Shown here: piece by piece, positions 59,109 through 64,000 of the stretch
Position numbering within the stretch: the stretch's first letter is position 1
Layout of the letters: each line of letters opens with the position of its first letter
From: Gemmatimonadota bacterium
GTDB taxonomy: Bacteria > Gemmatimonadota > Gemmatimonadetes > Longimicrobiales > Gaopeijiaceae
DNA length: 64,000 nt
NCBI GenBank assembly: GCA_009692205.1
Contig: SHZR01000003.1
Span: forward strand, 62,001-126,000
Direction: 5' to 3'
Translations under genes and position numbers: made by a program
The notes under the pieces: generated by a model
What the model saw: only the letters and a program-made list of their open reading frames with translations
Told to the model about the DNA's origin: nothing
Databases searched by the model: none

Positions 59109-59768
59109 GTGTTCAAGCGATGCCCTCGTGCTATCGCCGCCGCACTGCTCGTGGTCGGGTGCGGCGGCGATGGGGTCATTGAGCCTCCTCCAGCGGTCGG
59201 GGAGGCCACGCAGCTCGTGAAAGGCAGTGGGGACCTGCAGGTCTGGTTCTTCAACAATCCATTGCTCGCTCCGTACCGCGTCATCGCTCGCGACGCCAAC
59301 GGGCAGGCCGTGGCGGGCGTGTCGGTGACGTGGGCCGTGACGTCCGGCGCGGGCTCGCTCGACGTGCCGGTGACCGTGACCGGCTCCGATGGCGCTGCCG
59401 CGGTGACGCACTCCCTCGGCCCGGCAGCCGCGTCCCAATCGGTAAGCGCGAGCGCCACCGGCCTGACGTCGGTCGAGTTCGTGGCGACGGCCGCGAGTGC
59501 TCCCACCGCGGTGGCCGTGAGGGTGGGAAGCGACACCTTCGTTCCGCGAGACGTAGTCGTCCAGGTGAACGGCACGGTCACGTGGACTTGGAATCCAAGC
59601 GGAATCACTCACAACATCATCTACACGAGCGGCCCGACGCCCCGTCCAGCTGACTCGCCCACAAAGAACTCCGGCACGCACGCCAACACGTATCCGGTGG
59701 CCGCTCGATATCACTACACGTGCACCATCCACGCGGGCATGGAGGGCAGCGTCACGGTGGTCAACTGA
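59109..59768 (+). CDS. Lipoprotein with Ig-like (Big_1) and cupredoxin domains
   Basis: 219 residues with GTG start 59109 (VFKRCPRAIAAALLVVGC, lipobox LVVGC); TTG 59103 is an alternative. Residues about 50-115 are an invasin-type Ig domain (RVIARDANGQAVAGVSVTWAV). The C-terminal domain (about 120-219) is a type-1 copper cupredoxin: GITHNIIYTSG (His) and YHYTCTIHAGMEGSVTV (Cys, His, Met). It can carry electrons and might accept them from the heme-free quinoproteins in this window; that is inference. Starts 19 nt after the CHRD gene. Confidence 0.8.
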   Translation: MFKRCPRAIAAALLVVGCGGDGVIEPPPAVGEATQLVKGSGDLQVWFFNNPLLAPYRVIARDANGQAVAGVSVTWAVTSGAGSLDVPVTVTGSDGAAAVTHSLGPAAASQSVSASATGLTSVEFVATAASAPTAVAVRVGSDTFVPRDVVVQVNGTVTWTWNPSGITHNIIYTSGPTPRPADSPTKNSGTHANTYPVAARYHYTCTIHAGMEGSVTVVN

Positions 59769-59776
59769 GGCTCCGA

Positions 59777-59802
59777 GCTCTCCTGCCGGCATCTGGGAGA
59801 GC
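59777..59802 (+). terminator. Hairpin after the cupredoxin gene
   Basis: GCTCTCC (59777-59783) pairs with GGAGAGC (59796-59802) around a 12-nt loop, 8 nt after the stop. No T-run. Possible terminator. Confidence 0.4.
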
Positions 59803-59866
59803 CTTCAGGAAATCGTGACCCAGGCGTAGCTTCCGATCGATCACTCCGTCGGGAGCCTCCATTCAC

Positions 59867-62161
59867 TTGCGCCACACTTTCGCCCGTTCGACCGCCGGAG
59901 CGGCCATCGTCCTAGCGGCAGCACTCTTGGTGTTGCCCCGGCATGCGCAGGCGCAGGTGAGGCCCGTTCCCGTCCGGGCGGTCAGAGTCACCGAGCCCCA
60001 CCGCGTCGACGGGGTGCTCGACGAGGCGATCTACCAGACGACGCTCCCGATCACGGGCTTCATCCAGACCCTGCCGAACGAGGGAGGCGAGCCCAGCGAA
60101 AAGACCGAGGCCTGGGTCGCGTTCGACGACGACAACGTGTACGTGTCCGCGCGCGTCTGGGACTCGGGGGGCGAGAGTGCGTGGATCGCGAACGAGATGA
60201 GGCGCGACGCCCAGCAGCTCCGGGTCAACGACAACTTCGGTGTCTACCTCGACACCAACTACGATCGGCGCAACTCGGTGGGCTTCTACGTGAATGCCCT
60301 GGGCGGTTTCACCGACCAGCAGATCATGAACGAGGGGAACCCCAACCGCGACTGGAACCCCGTCACCGACATCCGCACGGGCCGCTTCGAGGGTGGATGG
60401 ACGGTGGAGATGGCGATCCCCTTCCGCACGCTTCGGTATCGCTCGGGTACGGAGCAGGTCTGGGGCATCCAACTCCGTCGCTCGGTCGCGCGACGGAACG
60501 AGTGGAACTACCTCACCGCCGTTCCGATCTCGGCGGCCGGGACCAACGGATCCCAGGGCACCTTCCGCGTCTCCATGTACGCGACACTCGTCGGCATCGA
60601 GGCGCCGCCCCCGGGGATGAACCTCGAGATCAAACCGTATGCGATCTCCGGGGTGCGCACGGACCTCGCCGCAGTCCCCGAGATCTCGAATGACGGCCAC
60701 GCCGACGCGGGGCTGGACGTGAAGTACGGCGTCACGCAGAACCTGACGGCGGACTTCACCTTCAATCCGGACTTCGCGCAGGTCGAGGCGGACGAGCAGC
60801 AGGTCAACCTTACCCGGTTCAGCCTCTTCTTCCCGGAGAAGCGGGAGTTCTTTCTCGAGGGCGCGGGGATTTTCAACTTCGGCGTCGGCGGCCGGACCGG
60901 GGGAGGCGGTGGTGGGGGGGGCGAAGGAGGGGGAGGAGGAGGCACCGCGCCGACCCTCTTCTACAGCAGGGGGATCGGCCTCCAGGGCGGGCAGCCAGTT
61001 CCCATCATCGGTGGGGCACGGGTGACCGGGAAGGTCGGCTCCTTCGACGTCGGCGCGGTGAACATCCAGGCCAACGACTTGATCACGGACGATGCCCTGG
61101 ACGCGCTTCCTCCCGACACCGTGGCTGAGTCGACGAACTTCACGGTGCTGCGGCTACGTCGCGACATCTTCTCACGGAGCAGCGTCGGCGTCCTCTTCGA
61201 GAACCGGTCCAAGTCGGCGGTGGCCGGCTCCGGATCGAACCTGGCGTGGGGGGCCGACGGTTGGTTTGCGCTCTCGAGCGAGGTGGGCGTACTGGGTTAC
61301 TACGCGAAGACCCAGACGGAGGGGTTGAATGGGCTGGACGCGAGCTATCGAGGCCAGCTCACGTGGGACGCCGACCAGTGGGGTGCCCGGCTCGATCACC
61401 TGCTGGTGGGAGAGGACTTCAATCCCGAGATCGGCTTTGCCCGGCGCAGAGGTTTCCGACAGAGCGTCGTCTCGGGGAGAGTCAGCCCGCGCCCCCGGTC
61501 CATCCCCTGGATCCGCCAGATCACGTTGCAGGCGGACATCGATTACGTGGAGAACGAGCGCAGCGGGTTCGTGGAGAGCCGGGACAGGGGCGGTCAGGTC
61601 CGGGTCGAGTTCGAGAACAGCGACCAGTTCGGCGTGACCTTCGGCGACACCTACGAGAACCTCGTCGTGGACGAGCGGATCTCCGGTGCGCTCGTGCCGG
61701 CCGGCCGGTACTCGTTCCGCGAGGCTCGGGGGTCGTTCACCTTCGGCCCCCAGCGCCCTTGGTCGGGAAGCCTCTCGGTGCGCAGGGGCAGCTACTACGG
61801 AGGCACGGTGACCTCGGCGGGACTGAGCCAAGGCCGACTCGAACTGACGCCGCGGCTCTCGGTCGAGCCCAACATCTCCTTCAACTGGATCCGGCTACCC
61901 CAGGGTCGGTTCGATCAGCACGTGGCCGTGACGCGGCTGACCTATACGCTGACCCCTCGCATGTTCGTGAGCGGACTCGTGCAGTACAACTCCGGCAGCG
62001 ACAGCTTCAGCTCCGACCTCCGCCTCCGCTGGGAGTGGGCACCCGGGAGTGAACTCTTCCTGGTCTACTCGGAGGCGAGGGATACGGACGTATTGGATCG
62101 CTGGTCGGACCTCGTGAACCGCGGCTTCGTCATCAAGGTGAATCGGCTCCTGCGGCTCTGA
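59867..62161 (+). CDS. DUF5916 outer-membrane-type protein with polyglycine loop
   Basis: 764 residues from TTG 59867 (LRHTFARSTAGAAIVLAAAL) with GGGAG upstream; no ATG fits. Cleavage near AQAQ. N-terminal CBM9-like domain (VDGVLDEAIYQTTLPITGFI, NVYVSARVWDSGGESAWIA), then DUF5916 with QVNLTRFSLFFPEKREFFLE. Directly afterwards a Gly-rich insert (about residues 344-361) is encoded by a G-rich tract. Beta-barrel-like C-terminal strands end in FVIKVNRLLRL. Paralogue of 44758. Confidence 0.82.
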   Translation: MRHTFARSTAGAAIVLAAALLVLPRHAQAQVRPVPVRAVRVTEPHRVDGVLDEAIYQTTLPITGFIQTLPNEGGEPSEKTEAWVAFDDDNVYVSARVWDSGGESAWIANEMRRDAQQLRVNDNFGVYLDTNYDRRNSVGFYVNALGGFTDQQIMNEGNPNRDWNPVTDIRTGRFEGGWTVEMAIPFRTLRYRSGTEQVWGIQLRRSVARRNEWNYLTAVPISAAGTNGSQGTFRVSMYATLVGIEAPPPGMNLEIKPYAISGVRTDLAAVPEISNDGHADAGLDVKYGVTQNLTADFTFNPDFAQVEADEQQVNLTRFSLFFPEKREFFLEGAGIFNFGVGGRTGGGGGGGGEGGGGGGTAPTLFYSRGIGLQGGQPVPIIGGARVTGKVGSFDVGAVNIQANDLITDDALDALPPDTVAESTNFTVLRLRRDIFSRSSVGVLFENRSKSAVAGSGSNLAWGADGWFALSSEVGVLGYYAKTQTEGLNGLDASYRGQLTWDADQWGARLDHLLVGEDFNPEIGFARRRGFRQSVVSGRVSPRPRSIPWIRQITLQADIDYVENERSGFVESRDRGGQVRVEFENSDQFGVTFGDTYENLVVDERISGALVPAGRYSFREARGSFTFGPQRPWSGSLSVRRGSYYGGTVTSAGLSQGRLELTPRLSVEPNISFNWIRLPQGRFDQHVAVTRLTYTLTPRMFVSGLVQYNSGSDSFSSDLRLRWEWAPGSELFLVYSEARDTDVLDRWSDLVNRGFVIKVNRLLRL
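60898..60946 (+). repeat. G-rich simple-sequence tract encoding a polyglycine loop
   Basis: About 49 bp of nearly pure GGx codons, including an uninterrupted run of eight G (60914-60921). It encodes a run of Gly with one Glu. Homopolymer runs of this length can slip, which would shift the frame of the DUF5916 gene. Confidence 0.7.
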
Positions 62162-62164
62162 CGC

Positions 62165-62188
62165 GCAACGGGGCGGGGGGGCCGTTGC
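62165..62188 (+). terminator. Hairpin after the DUF5916 gene
   Basis: GCAACGG (62165-62171) pairs with CCGTTGC (62182-62188) over a 10-nt G-rich loop, starting 4 nt after the stop, followed by TTGCTG. Plausible intrinsic terminator. Confidence 0.5.
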
Positions 62189-62294
62189 TTGCTGCCTCCA
62201 ACGGACAGTTCCATCTTGACCGCCGAAGTCCGTCCATCGGTCCTCACGCACAGCGTGTCACGCCTTCGCGTCATCCCAGCTCCGGGAGCCCATC

Positions 62295-63092
62295 ATGCAG
62301 CGCCTCGCCTCGACGGTCCTCACTGCCTTCGCGCTCCTCGGCGCGTCAGCCGGCGCCCTGCGCGCCCAGTCCGAGACCATGATGTACGACCACGTGCACC
62401 TGGCGGTGGCCAATCCTCCGGCGGCTGCCGCATGGTATAGCCAGCACTTCGGCGGCGAGCCGGTCGACGGCCGGGACGAACGGACGCTCATCGGCGTCAC
62501 GCGCTTCATCTTCCGGGAAGAGGCCAACGCGCGGCCGAGCGAGGGAGGTGCGGTGGACCACCTGGGCTTCTCCGTCCCGGATCTCGACGCGAAGCTCCGC
62601 GAACTGCAAGCGACGGGCGCGACGATCTCGGCACCGAGGCGGGACGCGGAGGGTCTCTTTCCGCTCGCGTTCGTCGTGGATCCGTGGGGCGTGAAGCTCG
62701 AGATCATCCAGGATCCTCATCACCTCGGCTTCCACCACATCCATCTCCGGAGCACGGACCCGGAGGCCACGCTGCAGTCGTACCTGAAGCTGTTCGGCGG
62801 CGTCCGCACCCCGCTCCGCGGTCGCCTGGACGGCATCCTCTATCCGGGCAACGTGTGGGTGTTGGTCACACGCGGCGAAGGCTTCCCGACGGCTGGGAGT
62901 GCCATCGATCACCTCGGGTGGCGGGCCCTGCAGATCCTGCCGAAGCTCGAGCAGTTCCGAGGGGAAGGGGTCAACGTCCAGCGAGGGCCGAACGACCTGA
63001 CCTTCGTGAACGGGACGATCACGGTCTTCTTCATCGATGGGCCGAACGGCGCGACCATCGAGATCGTGCAGCGGGCTCCCACGATGCGCTAA
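62295..63092 (+). CDS. Exported two-domain VOC protein
   Basis: 265 residues; ATG 62295 (MQRLASTVLTAFALLGASAG), cleavage near LRAQ. Module 1: YDHVHLAVANPPAAAAWYSQ ... VDHLGFSVPDLDAKL ... DPWGVKLEIIQD; module 2: HHIHLRSTDPEATLQSYLKL ... IDHLGW ... DGPNGATIEIVQ. Metal-ligand His and Glu positions are kept in both. Like 41518 it has a signal peptide. Reaction unknown (extradiol-type cleavage, isomerisation or glyoxalase-like). The stop overlaps the convergent gene by 4 nt. Confidence 0.8.
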   Translation: MQRLASTVLTAFALLGASAGALRAQSETMMYDHVHLAVANPPAAAAWYSQHFGGEPVDGRDERTLIGVTRFIFREEANARPSEGGAVDHLGFSVPDLDAKLRELQATGATISAPRRDAEGLFPLAFVVDPWGVKLEIIQDPHHLGFHHIHLRSTDPEATLQSYLKLFGGVRTPLRGRLDGILYPGNVWVLVTRGEGFPTAGSAIDHLGWRALQILPKLEQFRGEGVNVQRGPNDLTFVNGTITVFFIDGPNGATIEIVQRAPTMR

Positions 63093-64000
63093 CCCTCCCA
63101 CTCGAAGTTGCGGGTGATGTCGAAGTTCCTCCGGTAGGCGCTCGCGTCGAAGGAGCGCCCGTAGCACACGATGGGAACCGCGGCCTCGTGTCGGGAGCCG
63201 TGCGAGCGTATCGACACCTCCTCGCGGGGATGCTCGATGTCGCCGAACACGATGTCCTTCTGAGCCAGAAGGAAGATGTCGCCGATGCGGTCGGGCTGAA
63301 GCTGGAACTCCTGCGCAGCCTCCTGCCTCAAATGGAGCTCCTCCACGCCGGGGACCGCTCGGAGGAGGTCCAGGGTCCGCTCCAGGTCGCCGGGGTTCTG
63401 GAGGTACACGTAGCAGGCACCGCCCAGGTTGGCGTGGTGCACCACGTAGCGATCCCGGATGATTGGCACCGCCTCTCCTTCGATCGCGTTCTCCTTCATG
63501 AGGCGGTTGATGTCGATGGCCTCGGTCTTGGCCGACATCCCGTGGTCGGCGGTCAGGTAGACCTCGAGGCCCTCGTGGTCGTCGAGGATCTGGCCGAGTA
63601 GCTCGTCGACCGTGCGCAGATGGACCTGCGAGCGCTCATCCTCCGGCGGATAGGTGTGCATCATGTAGTCGGTCGTCGCGACATACACCAACTGGCAGTC
63701 CGCCTCCTTCAGGTAGTGGCGTGCGGCGCGGAGTGACCAGTAGTTGATGTCGGCGGAATACACATCTTGGGCCGGACCGAGGATCGTCGCCGACTCGGCG
63801 TCGGGGTTCTCGGCCGCGACCGCGAAGTCGGCTCCGCGCGAGAGGAACATCAGCTTCTCCTTCGACGTCACGAACGCCGATCGGATCCCACGGCTACCTG
63901 CCTGCTCGAACATCGTCGGCTTGAGGAGGAACTCGGGTGATTCCATGAACGTCCCCGTCTTCGTGCCCGGATCGTAGTAGTAGTTCCCTGTGATGCCGTG
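63089..64000 (-). CDS. Alkaline-phosphatase-superfamily phosphodiesterase/phosphonoacetate hydrolase-like, N-terminus missing
   Basis: At least 303 residues, running off the right edge. The edge sequence HGITGNYYYDPGTKTGTF matches nucleotide pyrophosphatase/phosphonoacetate hydrolase-type enzymes just after the nucleophile region. Metal-site segments: VYVATTDYMMHTYPPED (Asp, His), VYLTADHGMSAK (Asp-His) and IRSHGSRHEAAVPIV (His). The nucleophile Thr lies outside the window. A two-zinc hydrolase of phosphate diesters or C-P bonds is likely; the exact substrate is open. Confidence 0.82.
   Translation of the reverse strand, partial: HGITGNYYYDPGTKTGTFMESPEFLLKPTMFEQAGSRGIRSAFVTSKEKLMFLSRGADFAVAAENPDAESATILGPAQDVYSADINYWSLRAARHYLKEADCQLVYVATTDYMMHTYPPEDERSQVHLRTVDELLGQILDDHEGLEVYLTADHGMSAKTEAIDINRLMKENAIEGEAVPIIRDRYVVHHANLGGACYVYLQNPGDLERTLDLLRAVPGVEELHLRQEAAQEFQLQPDRIGDIFLLAQKDIVFGDIEHPREEVSIRSHGSRHEAAVPIVCYGRSFDASAYRRNFDITRNFEWEG

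Noticed and set aside
1-64000. tRNA, rRNA, CRISPR array, prophage or insertion sequence
   Set aside because: No cloverleaf, conserved rRNA segment, regular spacer repeats, integrase, transposase or phage structural gene was seen by reading; a covariance-model search would be needed to exclude a small RNA.

Overview
The window is about 64 kb of G+C-rich bacterial DNA with dense genes and no rRNA, tRNA, CRISPR array, phage or insertion sequence that I can see. The gene content (two DUF5916 outer-membrane-type proteins, a GWxTD pair, CHRD domains, many exported PQQ and NHL beta-propellers, DUF5117-type metalloprotease, signal-peptide VOC proteins) suggests Gemmatimonadota, or less likely a neighbouring phylum such as Acidobacteriota. 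This is inference from recollected family distributions; there is no marker gene except infA and recQ.

Layout. 1-0.9 kb: end of an exported protein and an intact Phd/PIN toxin-antitoxin pair with a palindromic operator. 0.9-3.2 kb: a CYCxC-motif membrane protein, an outer-membrane-type protein and a His-rich exported protein. 3.3-5.6 kb: cupin, aminotransferase and a small membrane protein whose frame continues through an in-frame UGA. 5.6-9.3 kb: zinc metalloprotease and NHL propeller. 9.5-12.3 kb: a glycine-rich membrane protein, a strong hairpin and a decayed GspE/PilB-response regulator gene. 12.4-15.1 kb: GWxTD pair. 15.2-25.8 kb: CHRD-PQQ fusion, metallo-beta-lactamase, tannase-like esterase, decayed Rieske-flavodoxin gene, M20 peptidase, ABC exporter. 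26-29 kb: infA, BaiN-like flavoprotein, RecQ. 29.2-35.3 kb: formate dehydrogenase (fdhE, receiver protein, gamma, beta and a selenocysteine-containing alpha subunit). 35.5-47 kb: acyltransferase/SGNH protein, repeat lipoprotein, PQQ dehydrogenase, VOC protein, M1 peptidase, a broken toxin-antitoxin pair, DUF5916. 47-64 kb: M28 peptidase, a minus-strand set (F420-reductase-like, amidohydrolase, MFS, NHL lipoprotein, PQQ protein), then NHL pair, CHRD and cupredoxin lipoproteins, DUF5916, VOC and an alkaline-phosphatase-superfamily enzyme.

How it fits together. Most genes encode exported hydrolases and periplasmic quinoprotein or propeller proteins, consistent with a heterotroph that feeds on peptides, esters and alcohol- or aromatic-type substrates and delivers electrons from the periplasm. 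Formate oxidation by a Tat-exported, membrane-anchored FDH adds respiratory electrons and shows that this organism uses selenocysteine.

The most interesting signal is a possible second selenoprotein. At 5279..5644 a small membrane protein reads through UGA at 5480-5482, and a hairpin with loop GGUCU begins its loop exactly 18 nt after the UGA. The FDH SECIS in this same window has loop AGUCU at the same 18-nt distance. Against that, several other genes here (10172-12262, 20810-21934, 38.7 kb, 58.5 kb) carry plain nonsense or frameshift lesions, so simple decay or sequence error must be excluded.
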